A stretch of 64,000 nucleotides of DNA from CAG-390 sp964522215 (GCA_964522215.1 CAZFVR010000001.1:1-64000), one strand, 5' to 3'; shown: positions 15,918 to 25,579, counted from the stretch's first letter. Notes: generated from the sequence alone by a model not told the origin. Made by a program: numbers and translations.

Positions 15918-18386
15918 TTGGATAACGATATGCCCGAATATATAGAAAAGGCCGAGAAGTTGACGCTCCCCGTGCTGCCGCTGCGCGAGGCCGTTGCCTT
16001 TCCCGGCATTCCGATAAGCTTTGAAGTTACAGATGAAGCGGCCCTTGCCTGCATTGATGCCGCCAACGCCGCAGACAGGCTTTGCCTTATAGTGTGCGTA
16101 AAAAAGACTGGTGACGGTGAGATAACTACCGGCGGTCTTTACAAGGTGGGAACAGTCGCCCGCCTGCGCCAGACCGCAAGGTCCGGCGGCACGGTTCGCG
16201 TTATATGCGAGGGGACCTCCCGCGCAAAGGTAACGGAATACCGCAAGACCGGCAAGCTGATAGATGCGGATGTGCTTGCCCGCACCGTGGATCTTGCCGA
16301 CAACGGCGGAATACACGGCGAGGCGTACATTCGCGAGGCAATAGAGGTCTTTGACAAAATAGTGGATCTTATGCCCAATGTTACAAGCGATGTAAAACTG
16401 ACTGCGCACGGCATTGAATCCCCCGCCCTGCTTGCCGATTTTATAGCCTCCGCCGTGCTCGTTAAGTACACGGATAAGCAGGCGATACTTGACGAATTTG
16501 ACCCGTTAGCGAGGATACACCGCCTTATCGGCATTTTGAACCGCGAATGCGAGTTGCTTGAATGCGAGCAAAAGATACATCAGCGCGTGCGCGAAAATAT
16601 ATCCCGCAACCAACGCGACTATTATCTGCGCGAGCAGATGCGTGTTATAGAGGATGAGCTGGGCGGCGGCGAAGATCCCGACGACTATGCCGACAAAATA
16701 GAGCGCGCACATCTGCCGGATGAGGTCAAGGAAAAGCTCAAGCGTGAGAACGAGCGCCTCTCCCGCACGCCTTTCGGCTCAGCAGAGGCAACGGTGCTCC
16801 GCAGTTATCTTGACACCTGCCTTGATATCCCCTGGAATGCAAAAACGCGGGACAGAGTAAATGTTGAGGCGGCAAAAAAGATACTTGACGCCGACCACGA
16901 GGGTCTTGACAAGGTAAAAACAAGAATACTTGAGTTTTTGGCCGTAAAGCAGTTAAATCCCGAGCTTAAAAACCAAATAATATGTCTTGTAGGCCCTCCC
17001 GGCACAGGAAAAACATCGGTTGCGGCCTCCATTGCCCACGCCATGAACAGAAAATACGTGCGTGTTTCCCTTGGCGGCGTGCGCGACGAGGCAGACATTC
17101 GCGGTCACCGCAAAACATATGTTGCGGCAATGCCCGGACGCATCATTGATGCCGTGATAAAGGCGGGCGTGCGCAATCCCCTGATATTGCTTGATGAGGT
17201 GGATAAGCTCACCTCCGATGCTCACGGCGACCCCGCCTCCGCTCTGCTTGAGGTGCTTGACCCGGAGCAGAACAAGAGCTTTAGGGATCACTTTGTTGAG
17301 CTGCCGTTCGATCTTTCCGAATGTCTGTTTATCACAACTGCCAACACGCTGGATACCGTCCCGCGCCCGCTCATTGACCGTATGGAGGTAATTGAGCTTT
17401 CAAGCTACACACGCCGCGAAAAGCTGGCAATAACGCGGGATCATCTTATTCCAAAGCAGCTTCGCCGTCACGGTCTTACAAAGCGCCAGCTCAAGCTGAC
17501 GGATGAGGCCATATACGAGGTGATAGATTGCTACACTCGTGAGGCCGGAGTGCGTAATCTTGAACGCACGATAGCAGAGCTTTGCCGCAAGGCCGCCAAG
17601 CGGATAGTTGACAGCGACGGCAAGATAAAGTCTGTCTCACTCGATCGCGCCGATATCGGCAAGTTTTTGGGTGCACGCAAGCTGATACCCGAACGCATTG
17701 ACGATGAGGATCTTGTTGGCGTGGTAAACGGACTTGCCTACACAGAGGACGGCGGAGATCTGTTAAAGGTTGAGGCGGCAGTGCTTGACGGCACCGGCAA
17801 GCTTGAGCTTACAGGCAAGCTTGGCGATGTTATGAAGGAATCTGCCGAGACCGCACTGAGCTTTGTTCGCCGCATATCCTCCGATTACGGCATATCCTCC
17901 GACTTTTACAAGACCAAGGATATACACATACATGTTCCGGAGGGCGCGGTTCCCAAGGATGGTCCCTCCGCCGGTGTGACGATGGTCACAGCCCTTGTAA
18001 GTGCGCTTTCCGATACGCCTGTTGCCAACGATGTGGCAATGACGGGGGAGGTAACGCTTACCGGGCGAGTTTTGCCGATAGGCGGATTACGCGAGAAGAC
18101 CATGGCGGCATATGCAGCCGGAGTACATACGGTGCTTATCCCCAAAGCAAACCTCGGCGACCTTGACGAGATAGATCCCGAGGCACGTGCCGCGCTTAAG
18201 TTTATTCCCGTAAGCAATGTAAAAGAGGTGCTGGATAGGGCTTTGAAAAGCCCACTCACCACCGTGGGTGACATAGGACTGCATTCCGCCGACCTGACGA
18301 CCGCAAAGCAAGCAACTGCGATGCCTCTCCCACCGTCAAATGAAAATCCCTGCAAAGGAGCAACCATAGATGCCGCTCAATCTTAA
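15918..18386 (+). CDS. lon: ATP-dependent protease Lon
   Basis: This 822-residue Lon has the N-terminal substrate domain (from LPVLPLREAVAFPG), the coiled middle, the AAA+ module with Walker A GPPGTGKTS and Walker B LILLDEVDK, and the C-terminal protease with the Ser of PKDGPSAGVT and the Lys of REKTMAAY. It degrades misfolded and regulatory proteins. Two starts are possible: TTG at 15918, served by a hairpin-spaced AAGGAAG, and ATG at 15930, which lacks a good Shine-Dalgarno. The gene overlaps ysxC by 17 bases, the usual lon-ysxC pairing of Firmicutes. Confidence 0.96.
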   Translation: MDNDMPEYIEKAEKLTLPVLPLREAVAFPGIPISFEVTDEAALACIDAANAADRLCLIVCVKKTGDGEITTGGLYKVGTVARLRQTARSGGTVRVICEGTSRAKVTEYRKTGKLIDADVLARTVDLADNGGIHGEAYIREAIEVFDKIVDLMPNVTSDVKLTAHGIESPALLADFIASAVLVKYTDKQAILDEFDPLARIHRLIGILNRECELLECEQKIHQRVRENISRNQRDYYLREQMRVIEDELGGGEDPDDYADKIERAHLPDEVKEKLKRENERLSRTPFGSAEATVLRSYLDTCLDIPWNAKTRDRVNVEAAKKILDADHEGLDKVKTRILEFLAVKQLNPELKNQIICLVGPPGTGKTSVAASIAHAMNRKYVRVSLGGVRDEADIRGHRKTYVAAMPGRIIDAVIKAGVRNPLILLDEVDKLTSDAHGDPASALLEVLDPEQNKSFRDHFVELPFDLSECLFITTANTLDTVPRPLIDRMEVIELSSYTRREKLAITRDHLIPKQLRRHGLTKRQLKLTDEAIYEVIDCYTREAGVRNLERTIAELCRKAAKRIVDSDGKIKSVSLDRADIGKFLGARKLIPERIDDEDLVGVVNGLAYTEDGGDLLKVEAAVLDGTGKLELTGKLGDVMKESAETALSFVRRISSDYGISSDFYKTKDIHIHVPEGAVPKDGPSAGVTMVTALVSALSDTPVANDVAMTGEVTLTGRVLPIGGLREKTMAAYAAGVHTVLIPKANLGDLDEIDPEARAALKFIPVSNVKEVLDRALKSPLTTVGDIGLHSADLTTAKQATAMPLPPSNENPCKGATIDAAQS

Positions 18387-18975
18387 TCGAGCCGATCTTA
18401 AGATAACCGCCGGACAGGTGAAACAGTTCCCGCGTTCGGCCACCCCGCAGATAGCACTTGCGGGACGTTCGAATGTTGGTAAAAGCTCGCTTATAAACAC
18501 CCTGCTCGGTAGGCGTGCACTGGCGAGGGTGAGTTCATCCCCCGGCAAAACGATAACAGTGAATTTTTACGATGTTGACGGCGCACTGTTTTTGGTGGAC
18601 CTGCCCGGCTACGGCTATGCCAAGCGCGCGTATGATGACAAAGCGCGTTGGTCGGAGCTGACGGACGGATATTTCACCAAAAATCCCTCCCGCGACCGCA
18701 TAATGCTGGTGCTGCAGCTTGTGGATATGCGGGTAGGGCCTACATCTGATGATGTAATGATGATGGATTGGCTGACCGCGGCCGGAGTTCCGTTCGCAAT
18801 AGCGGCAACGAAGGCCGATAAGCTTTCCTCCAAAAAGGCACGCGCGGAGGCAATGGAGAAGATCCTCTCCTGCCCGGCCATCCCGGAGGGTACAAAGGTG
18901 ATCCCGTTTTCCTCACATACGGGCGAGGGACGGGACGAGACTTGGCGCTTGATACTCGACGCGGCGCATCAATAA
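18370..18975 (+). CDS. engB: ribosome-biogenesis GTP-binding protein YsxC/EngB
   Basis: This 201-residue TrmE-Era-like GTPase acts in late 50S assembly. G1 is GRSNVGKSS, G3 DLPGYG and G4 TKADK. AAGGAG lies within the lon 3' end, ten bases before the ATG at 18370, so translation is coupled to lon. Confidence 0.95.
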   Translation: MPLNLNRADLKITAGQVKQFPRSATPQIALAGRSNVGKSSLINTLLGRRALARVSSSPGKTITVNFYDVDGALFLVDLPGYGYAKRAYDDKARWSELTDGYFTKNPSRDRIMLVLQLVDMRVGPTSDDVMMMDWLTAAGVPFAIAATKADKLSSKKARAEAMEKILSCPAIPEGTKVIPFSSHTGEGRDETWRLILDAAHQ

Positions 18976-19072
18976 AGCATCGATCAAAGTGTATCGATAA
19001 AGCACCAATAAAGCATCAATACCGCTTTACCGGACAAAGATTTTTTAGATACCAAACGGAGATAACGACTGA

Positions 19073-19780
19073 ATGTTTAGATATTTGATAACCAACGGAA
19101 CAAATGACATCAGCTCATATCTGCTGAGCCTTTTACTCACCCTGCCGATAATTTTGCTCTCGCTTTCACTGCATGAGGCGGCGCACGGCTGGATGGCCGC
19201 AAAGCTTGGCGATCCTACTGCAAAAAACCTTGGGCGGCTGACGCTTGATCCGTTCAAGCACCTAAACCTGCCGGGATTTCTCTGCATGCTTTTTTTCGGC
19301 TTCGGCTGGGCAACTCCCGTCCCGGTAAACACCAGATACTTCAAAAAGCCCCGCCGCGATATGGCGCTCACCGCCGCCGCGGGACCGCTCTCCAATCTCT
19401 GCCTCGGCTTTGTCTTCGTTGCGCTCTACCAGCTCTCGTATTTTCTCGCCGCAAGGTTTATGCCCGTCGGCGTACCGTCACAGGTATGGTATATCGTTAC
19501 AACGTGGCTGATATTTTTGCAGATGGGCGCACAGCTCAATATTTCGCTTGCTGTTTTTAATCTGCTCCCGGTGCCCCCGCTTGACGGATCAAGGCTGTTT
19601 TACGTTTTTCTTCCCTCCAAATGGTATTTTGGAGTTATGAAATACGAAAGATATATAACGATAGCAATATTTGTTTTGCTTTGGCTCGGCGTGCTCACCG
19701 CCCCGCTCTCTTGGCTAACAGACATCATCCTTGACGGTATGTATTGGCTTTGGGGCTCGCTGTTTGGTTTGTTTATGTAA
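19073..19780 (+). CDS. site-2 protease family membrane metalloprotease (M50)
   Basis: This 235-residue protein has five or six membrane helices. The zinc site HEAAH (residues 34-38) and the second motif NLLPVPPLDGSR are intact. It lacks a PDZ domain, so it is not an RseP/RasP orthologue but the short M50 type usually found before scpA in Firmicutes. The substrate is unknown. Confidence 0.9.
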   Translation: MFRYLITNGTNDISSYLLSLLLTLPIILLSLSLHEAAHGWMAAKLGDPTAKNLGRLTLDPFKHLNLPGFLCMLFFGFGWATPVPVNTRYFKKPRRDMALTAAAGPLSNLCLGFVFVALYQLSYFLAARFMPVGVPSQVWYIVTTWLIFLQMGAQLNISLAVFNLLPVPPLDGSRLFYVFLPSKWYFGVMKYERYITIAIFVLLWLGVLTAPLSWLTDIILDGMYWLWGSLFGLFM

Positions 19781-19825
19781 CGACAGGCGCCTGCCTTTGA
19801 TTTATTTCACACGGAGAGATCGACA

Positions 19826-20620
19826 GTGGACGGTATAACCTACAAGCTTGAAAAATTTGAGGGGCCGCTTGACCTTTTATTGAATCTTATAAAAAAGAAT
19901 AAGTTCCGCATAGAGGATATACCCATCTCCCTTATCTGCGACCAGTATTTAGAGTACATCTCGATGGCGCAAAGGCTTGATATTGAGCTTGCCGTTGAGT
20001 TTTTAAGCATGGCAAGCGAGCTGATGCTGATAAAAAGCAAAATGCTTTTGCCGCGTGAAGTGCCGGAAGAGGAAGATCCGCGTGCGCGGCTTGCCGAGGC
20101 GATTGCTCGTCTTGAAGCCGCAAAGCAGGCGGCGGTAAAGCTTGGAGAGAGATACGCGAAATTTCAGGGGCGAATGGAAAAGGACACGGACGAGATATCC
20201 GTTGACAGGACATTTGTTGCCGATCAAGACCCCGAGCGGCTGTATGATGCCATGCGGCGTGTGCTTTCCTACGCCAGCACGCACAAAGAGGCACGCGGCG
20301 AGCTTGTAAGGCCAATTGCCAAGCCGATAATTCCGGTCGAGCTTAAGATAATCGGCATCATGGAGCATTTCCGCGAGCAGGATGCGACCTGCGACCTTGG
20401 CACTTTGCTTGACGATGCGGTATCCCGCCCGGATCTGGTGGCAATTTTTATTGGCGTTTTGGAGCTTATAAAGCTCGGGCGGCTTGTAATAATCGAGGGC
20501 AAAGACGAGCTTGAAACGCTCCATGGTGTTGGCACGCGCTTTGCAATAGGTGTTGGCATGTCGGACGGCGGCACGGACGATAACAGCATCGCCGCGGCAG
20601 TCTCGGAGATGAACGAATAA
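19826..20620 (+). CDS. scpA: segregation and condensation protein A
   Basis: This 264-residue kleisin joins SMC heads with ScpB in chromosome condensation. It begins with the typical KLEKFEGPLDLLLNLI and keeps the conserved QYLEYI and LSMASELMLIKSKMLLP segments; the winged-helix end lies at about 200-240. The start is GTG at 19826 with GGAGA before it. ScpB follows after a short gap; smc itself is not in the window. Confidence 0.95.
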   Translation: MDGITYKLEKFEGPLDLLLNLIKKNKFRIEDIPISLICDQYLEYISMAQRLDIELAVEFLSMASELMLIKSKMLLPREVPEEEDPRARLAEAIARLEAAKQAAVKLGERYAKFQGRMEKDTDEISVDRTFVADQDPERLYDAMRRVLSYASTHKEARGELVRPIAKPIIPVELKIIGIMEHFREQDATCDLGTLLDDAVSRPDLVAIFIGVLELIKLGRLVIIEGKDELETLHGVGTRFAIGVGMSDGGTDDNSIAAAVSEMNE

Positions 20621-20633
20621 AGAGGTGCGAGTT

Positions 20634-21260
20634 TTGGAAAATGAACAGCTTACAGATATAAAACAGCTTGAGGGTGCTATTACGGCTATTCTTTTTGCCG
20701 CCGGACACCCCATGGAATATTCAAAATTAGGCGATGTATTGGGGTTGACCACCAAGGATACCAAACAGCTGGTGACTCACCTCTCGGACCGCGTGAACGC
20801 GGACGAGCATGGCGGAGTGATGCTTTTATGCTTTGATGACTCCTGCCAGCTTTGCACGAACGAGCGCTATATGCCGTATATCCGCGAGGCACTCGGAATA
20901 AAGCGCGGCGGAAATCTTTCGTCATCATCGCTTGAGGTATTGGCCATTGCGGCCTACAATCAGCCGGTAACACGCGCATTTATTGACACAGTGCGCGGTG
21001 TGGATTCGGCATACGCCGTGGGTTCTTTGCTCGACAAAGAGTTAATAGAGCCTGTGGGGCGTCTTGACGCGCCCGGCAGACCTATGCTTTACGGCACAAC
21101 GGATAAATTTTTGCGCGTGTTTGGGTTATCCTCTATAAGCGAACTTCCACAGGCGGCTTCTGTCCTTGCCGCAGTTGATGCTCTTGCAAGCAAGAGCGAT
21201 GACGACGAGGAGGATGCTGGTATTTCGGGCGAGGATACCGCGTCAGGCACGGCGCAGTAA
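20634..21260 (+). CDS. scpB: segregation and condensation protein B
   Basis: This 208-residue protein has two winged-helix domains (ITAILFAAGHPMEYSKLGDVL first, LEVLAIAAYNQPVTRAFID second) and an acidic tail. It dimerises and binds ScpA. AGAGGTG at 20621-20627 sits six bases before TTG at 20634, so this start is preferred over the in-frame GTG at 20625, which overlaps that Shine-Dalgarno. Confidence 0.93.
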   Translation: MENEQLTDIKQLEGAITAILFAAGHPMEYSKLGDVLGLTTKDTKQLVTHLSDRVNADEHGGVMLLCFDDSCQLCTNERYMPYIREALGIKRGGNLSSSSLEVLAIAAYNQPVTRAFIDTVRGVDSAYAVGSLLDKELIEPVGRLDAPGRPMLYGTTDKFLRVFGLSSISELPQAASVLAAVDALASKSDDDEEDAGISGEDTASGTAQ

Positions 21261-21344
21261 ACTGACAAAAACACAAGCAAGCAAACGTTAAGACAGATAG
21301 CATGCTTTGATGGCGACAGTCCAACACTGGCAGGAGGGTTGCGG

Positions 21345-22025
21345 GTGACGGCACTTTATATTATCAGCGGTATATTGCTGTTTTTCTTTCTTTTGGCAAT
21401 GATACGCGCCGAGGTAATAATTAAATATGCCGATGACTTTGCGCTTGCCGTAAAGGTCTGCGGCATAAAGATAAATATTCTCCCTGCCCGCAAAAAGCGG
21501 GTAAGGATACGTAACTTTACACCAAAAAAGATAGCCGCCCGCCGCGCCCGCGAGCAAAAAAAAGCGGAAAAGGCCGCCGCTAAAAAGAAAGCCAAGGCGG
21601 CGGAAAAGGCGGCCAAAAAGCAGCGTGAGCAGGAGCTTAAGCGGCGCGGCAAGTTGAAAAAAAAGCCGATAGGCGAGACCATATCACTGATACTCGCTCT
21701 CGTAAAAACTGCTGTCGGGCGATTTGCACGCCACCTGCGTGTGAGGATAGCGCGTTTGCACCTAAACGTAGCGACGGGTGATGCCGCCAAGACCGCCATA
21801 CTTTACGGAACGATATCGCAATCTGTGGCGTATATCGCCGCTCTGCTTGACAGTGTGGGAACGCTGACAGGGGCACGGCGCGCTGATGTTGACGTGCATG
21901 CAGACTATCTTGCCGAAACCACAACGGCCGACATAGAGATAGGCTTTTCACTGCGTGTATGGCAGGTATTTGATATTTTGATACGCACCGCCGTGACATT
22001 TATAAAGCATGAGTCGAAAAAATAA
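21345..22025 (+). CDS. DUF2953 membrane protein
   Basis: This 226-residue protein has one N-terminal membrane helix, a very basic Lys/Ala/Arg/Glu-rich coil (about residues 60-105) and a C-terminal DUF2953-type domain. GerW/YtfJ-type genes commonly follow this family in sporulating Firmicutes; the role is unknown. AGGAGGG at 21332-21338 points to GTG at 21345 rather than TTG at 21339, which is too close. Confidence 0.75.
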   Translation: MTALYIISGILLFFFLLAMIRAEVIIKYADDFALAVKVCGIKINILPARKKRVRIRNFTPKKIAARRAREQKKAEKAAAKKKAKAAEKAAKKQREQELKRRGKLKKKPIGETISLILALVKTAVGRFARHLRVRIARLHLNVATGDAAKTAILYGTISQSVAYIAALLDSVGTLTGARRADVDVHADYLAETTTADIEIGFSLRVWQVFDILIRTAVTFIKHESKK

Positions 22026-22117
22026 CCGCAGGATATTTTATTGTTTTGATCTTAAAAACAAAGCTGAATATATTTTATTCATTTATTTAAATATTTATTT
22101 AAAGGAAGGGGTCCGCT

Positions 22118-22543
22118 ATGGCCACATCAGAAAACAAGCTTCAGGAAATCATTGCATCGTCGCTTGAGAACATTCGCACGATGATCGATGCCAACACCGT
22201 TATAGGAGATCCTATAAGCACGCCCTCCGGCACGGTGATCATTCCCGTCTCCAAGATCTCAATGGGATTTGCCTCGGGAGGCATGGACTTTAACGGCAAA
22301 AACGAGGAGGCACTGCGCGCAAAGCTGCAAAACTTTGGTGGCGGTGGCGGAACCGGGCTCTCCATTGCTCCCGTAGGCTTTTTGGTAGTAGGCGCCGACG
22401 GTCGCGTTGAGATGATAAACGTTGGCATGGATCAGCAAAGCGGCGCTATTGAGCAGGTAGCTGACGTTATCGAGCGCTCGCCCGAGATAATCTCCAAGAT
22501 AAAGGCTGTATTTACAAAGGATAAGGCTGATACCGAGGAATAA
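22118..22543 (+). CDS. gerW: GerW / YtfJ family sporulation protein
   Basis: This 141-residue protein matches the family from end to end: NTVIGDPI, VIIPVSKISMGFASGG, a GGGGG turn, then GFLVVGADGRVEM. In B. subtilis the family member is made in the forespore and is needed for L-alanine germination response. AAGGAAGGGG precedes the ATG. Confidence 0.92.
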   Translation: MATSENKLQEIIASSLENIRTMIDANTVIGDPISTPSGTVIIPVSKISMGFASGGMDFNGKNEEALRAKLQNFGGGGGTGLSIAPVGFLVVGADGRVEMINVGMDQQSGAIEQVADVIERSPEIISKIKAVFTKDKADTEE

Positions 22544-22634
22544 GAGCGCCACGGCATAAGCAGCTCGCCTGCGGAATATAATATTCTGTGACATATGGTG
22601 CACCGATATATTGTTGACCACAGGCGGAGCTGAA

Positions 22635-23822
22635 ATGAAAATCAAGAAACTATTCCTATTTATATCTGTATCCACACTCCTGCTGTGCCTCGCCGCAAGT
22701 CTCACGGCAACGAGCATGACAGCTGCATCTCTGCCCGATGGCGGCAATCTACCATCGGGTGATATTTCCGTGCCTGACATGGCACTATCGGCACGCGCAG
22801 CCGTGCTGACAGACGGCGCGGGATGCGTGCTCATGGCCAAAAACGCAGATGCACGCCTCCCAATGGCCAGCACCACAAAGCTGATGACGGCACTGGTGGC
22901 GATAGAATCCCTGCCGATGCAAACTGTAATAAAGATACCCGCCTCGGCCGTTGGCATTGAGGGCTCATCGATATATCTCACCGAGGGCGAGGAGTTGACA
23001 CTTGAGGCATTGCTTTACGCTTTGATGCTGGAATCCGCCAACGACGCAGCAACGGCTATAGCGATAGCGGTGGCGGGATCCACCGATTCCTTTGCCGCGC
23101 TTATGAACGAGCGTTCCGCCGCGATGGGACTGAAGGACACGCATTTTGATAACCCTCATGGGCTGGATTCCGATACTCACTACACCACCGCGCGTGAGCT
23201 TGCAGCAATAGCCGCCGCGGCATTTGACAACGCCGACCTCCGCAGGATAGCCGGGACATACCGCAAGACCATTCCCATGGGGGAAAATGACGGCGCGCGT
23301 TTGCTGATAAATCACGATCGACTTTTGCGCAGTTACGAGGGCACGATAGGCGGCAAGACCGGCTTTACCAAAAAGAGCGGGCGGTGTCTTGTTACCGCCG
23401 CCGAGCGTGACGGGCTGCGGCTGATAGCCGTGACCTTATCCGCCCCTGACGACTGGCGGGATCACGAACGAATGCTTGACTACGGCTTTGCCGAATATGA
23501 AAGCGTGGAGCTTTGCCCTGCGCGCGAATGCCGCTTCCTTTTGTCGCTTGACGGAGGCGAGCAACGCGGCGTGATAGGCTCAAACACACAGGCGGTTCGC
23601 GTAACACTGCCGCGTCAACGCGGTGAGGTGACCATATCCCCCGCCCTGCCCGTAAGCATACAAGCTCCGGTGCGGCGCGGTGACCTGCTTGGCACTGTCA
23701 GCTGGGTATGCGACGGACGTGTGATAGCAACAGCACAGGTAACCGCTGAATATTCCGCCATGGCTAAAAAACAGCGCAACTTAGGCCTCATTGAATGGAT
23801 AAGAGCGATCTTAGGTTTTTAA
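22635..23822 (+). CDS. D-alanyl-D-alanine carboxypeptidase (S11, DacF/PBP5 type)
   Basis: This 395-residue secreted enzyme trims the terminal D-Ala of peptidoglycan stem peptides. A signal peptide spans about residues 1-30. The active site is complete: S79-TT-K82, S134-A-N136 and K241-T-G243. A PBP5-type beta domain follows, and a C-terminal amphipathic segment may bind the membrane. GGCGGAG selects the ATG at 22635 over a TTG eight codons earlier. Next to gerW, a spore cortex role is possible, but a second copy exists at 33895. Confidence 0.93.
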   Translation: MKIKKLFLFISVSTLLLCLAASLTATSMTAASLPDGGNLPSGDISVPDMALSARAAVLTDGAGCVLMAKNADARLPMASTTKLMTALVAIESLPMQTVIKIPASAVGIEGSSIYLTEGEELTLEALLYALMLESANDAATAIAIAVAGSTDSFAALMNERSAAMGLKDTHFDNPHGLDSDTHYTTARELAAIAAAAFDNADLRRIAGTYRKTIPMGENDGARLLINHDRLLRSYEGTIGGKTGFTKKSGRCLVTAAERDGLRLIAVTLSAPDDWRDHERMLDYGFAEYESVELCPARECRFLLSLDGGEQRGVIGSNTQAVRVTLPRQRGEVTISPALPVSIQAPVRRGDLLGTVSWVCDGRVIATAQVTAEYSAMAKKQRNLGLIEWIRAILGF

Positions 23823-23852
23823 ATTTACAAGGATAAAAGAGATATCAACCTC

Positions 23853-24581
23853 ATGGAAAAGATAAGACTTCAAAAATATTTTTCAGATTGCGGCGTGCTT
23901 TCCCGCCGTGCCGCCGAAGCGGAGATCGAAGCTGGGCATGTTACCGTTAACGGTCACCCATCAAGGCTCGGAGACAAGGTTGATCCCGCAACTGATGTTG
24001 TGGCGTGGAAGGGTCAACGTCTGCGCGGTCCGGTATCGCGGAGCGAGCGCAAATACATCGCACTCTACAAACCGCGCGGCTATGTTTGCACACTGTCGGA
24101 TGAAAAGGGACGCCGCCCGGTAACAGATCTTGTAAGCGAAGCCGGCGGGCGTGTGTATCCGGTCGGCAGGCTTGATATGGCATCTGAGGGGCTTTTGCTG
24201 TTAACTGATGACGGCGAGTTTGCCAATATGATGATGCACCCGCGCAACCATGTTGGCAAGGTCTATCACGTACGCGTGCGCGGTGAGATAACCGACAAAA
24301 CGCTTGAGCTCCTCTCCTCCCCACTCATGATAGACGGCAAAAAGATTCGCCCTGTGCGTGTATCGGTGCTTGAATTGTATCCCGATGGCGCAACGCTTGA
24401 GATGACACTGTTTGAGGGGCGCAACCGTCAGATACGTAAGATGTGCGACATAGCCCACATAGATGTTGTGCGCCTTAAGCGCACAGCTATTGGCACACTG
24501 ACACTGCACGGTCTTAAGTGCGGCCAGTGGCGCTACCTTGAAACGCAGGAGGTGCGAGACCTCATGCGTGCGGTAAAATAA
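23853..24581 (+). CDS. rluB: rRNA pseudouridine synthase, RluB/RsuA family
   Basis: This 242-residue enzyme has an N-terminal S4 domain (RLQKYFSDCGVLSRRAAE) and the catalytic domain with the Asp of VGRLDMASEGLLLLT. KPRGYVCT and EGRNRQIRKM are also intact. It most likely makes the RluB-type pseudouridine in 23S rRNA; specificity between RluB and its close relatives is not provable by eye. Confidence 0.92.
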   Translation: MEKIRLQKYFSDCGVLSRRAAEAEIEAGHVTVNGHPSRLGDKVDPATDVVAWKGQRLRGPVSRSERKYIALYKPRGYVCTLSDEKGRRPVTDLVSEAGGRVYPVGRLDMASEGLLLLTDDGEFANMMMHPRNHVGKVYHVRVRGEITDKTLELLSSPLMIDGKKIRPVRVSVLELYPDGATLEMTLFEGRNRQIRKMCDIAHIDVVRLKRTAIGTLTLHGLKCGQWRYLETQEVRDLMRAVK

Positions 24582-24604
24582 AAGCAAGGCAGGGTGACGA
24601 AAAA

Positions 24605-25006
24605 ATGCTTGAAGTATTGCCCATACAAACTAAGACCGAGCAGGAGGCGCTTTGCGCTCGTGTTGGAGCGGAATTTATTCCGGATGCGCTGGCATACCGC
24701 GCCGATGCGGACGGCGAATTTATAGGCGTTTGCCAATTTAAGCTCACCCCCGACGGCGGACACATGCTGACCCTTGATTCGCTACCGGGGCATGAGGATT
24801 TTCAGCCAATGTTCGTTATGGGGCGTGCCGCGCTGAATTTTATGGATCTATGCGGCGCCGGGCGTGCGTTTTATGATGCCCCGATCCGCGATCGCCTTTT
24901 AGTTGGTGCTATCGGCTTTCATGAAGATGCGAGCGGCCGCCTTTCGGTGGATCTTGAGGGCTTTTTTGACCATCCGTGTCAGCACGACAAGGGTAGCGAG
25001 CAATAA
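24605..25006 (+). CDS. small acetyltransferase-like protein
   Basis: This 133-residue protein has a shortened GNAT-like pattern, with GEFIGVCQFKL followed by MLTLDSLPG and a helix, but no clear acetyl-CoA loop (R/QxxGxG/A). It starts 23 bases after rluB and is probably co-transcribed. Function unknown; GNAT relation is tentative. Confidence 0.6.
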   Translation: MLEVLPIQTKTEQEALCARVGAEFIPDALAYRADADGEFIGVCQFKLTPDGGHMLTLDSLPGHEDFQPMFVMGRAALNFMDLCGAGRAFYDAPIRDRLLVGAIGFHEDASGRLSVDLEGFFDHPCQHDKGSEQ

Positions 25007-25030
25007 GTCAGAACAAGATCGGATAGGCAA

Positions 25031-25065
25031 CCGAACCGAACTGAACTGAACTGAATTGAAATGAA
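25031..25065. repeat. seven tandem NNGAA pentamers
   Basis: The units CCGAA, CCGAA, CTGAA, CTGAA, CTGAA, TTGAA and ATGAA follow without a break. It is a short, degenerate microsatellite between a stop codon and a terminator. Confidence 0.8.
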
Positions 25066-25082
25066 AAACTAAACAATAAAAT

Positions 25083-25128
25083 GAGGCTCACATGACCAAT
25101 GCCGCTTGGCATTCGGCTGATGAGCCTC
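25083..25128 (+). terminator. nested hairpin after the rluB operon
   Basis: GAGGCTCA (25083-25090) pairs with TGAGCCTC (25121-25128) around an inner hairpin AATGCC-GCTT-GGCATT (25098-25113). Only a short T run follows, before a TG repeat. Confidence 0.65.
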
Positions 25129-25163
25129 TTTGTGTGTGTGTTCATATTAGATTCATATATATA

Positions 25164-25172
25164 TGCTATACT
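25164..25172 (+). promoter_or_regulatory. extended -10 promoter of the second SPFH gene
   Basis: TGC-TATACT forms an extended -10 element. No good -35 box stands 17 bp upstream. It would give a leader of about 400 nt. Confidence 0.45.
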
Positions 25173-25579
25173 TAAGTCGTACATGCGGCGCGGCGTTTTT
25201 TGCGCTCCAAACGCATGGCGCAGCGACGTGCGGGATCCTATCCGCGGCATGTTTCGCAGTCCGCCATGTACAGATGCCCATTGGGAAAAAGGCAAAAAGC
25301 TACCAACGCCCCGCAAACGGCGGCGGCAGCTTTGCGGTTCGACTCCGCTCTTATCTTGTTGAAAAACATTAAACTCCGAGGGGGGACGTGCCTCCTGCCG
25401 TAAAACGGCGACGGTCACACTGCCCTGCCGCATGGGGATACGTACCTCACCTGCGCGAGCCATGTACGCGCTTTCCGCACGGATACCGCTCAAAGCTCTG
25501 TTCTACTCAACCAACGCGCCGCAGTGCGAGCGCGGATGCACCATCCTCCCTCACCATCCAAGAAAGCGAGGCTTCGCCA

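Larger units (their letters stand above)
25007..25579. other. 573-bp intergenic region
   Basis: It holds a pentamer repeat, a branched terminator, an extended -10 promoter and then about 400 bases of leader for the SPFH gene. The leader has several local pairings but no riboswitch class that I recognise. Open frames crossing it (for example 25099-25362 and the upstream extension of the SPFH frame) have no family features and poor starts. Confidence 0.5.

Noticed and set aside
25099..25362. 87-codon frame in the intergenic region after the rluB operon
   Set aside because: It starts inside a terminator hairpin and has no domain.
25380..25480. Possible cobalamin-type riboswitch
   Set aside because: A GCC...CTGCC-like stretch caught the eye, but the conserved core and overall fold are missing.
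25388..25579. 64-codon upstream extension of the second SPFH frame
   Set aside because: Composition is Arg/Pro/Ser-rich and unlike the family; a Shine-Dalgarno stands before the ATG at 25580.
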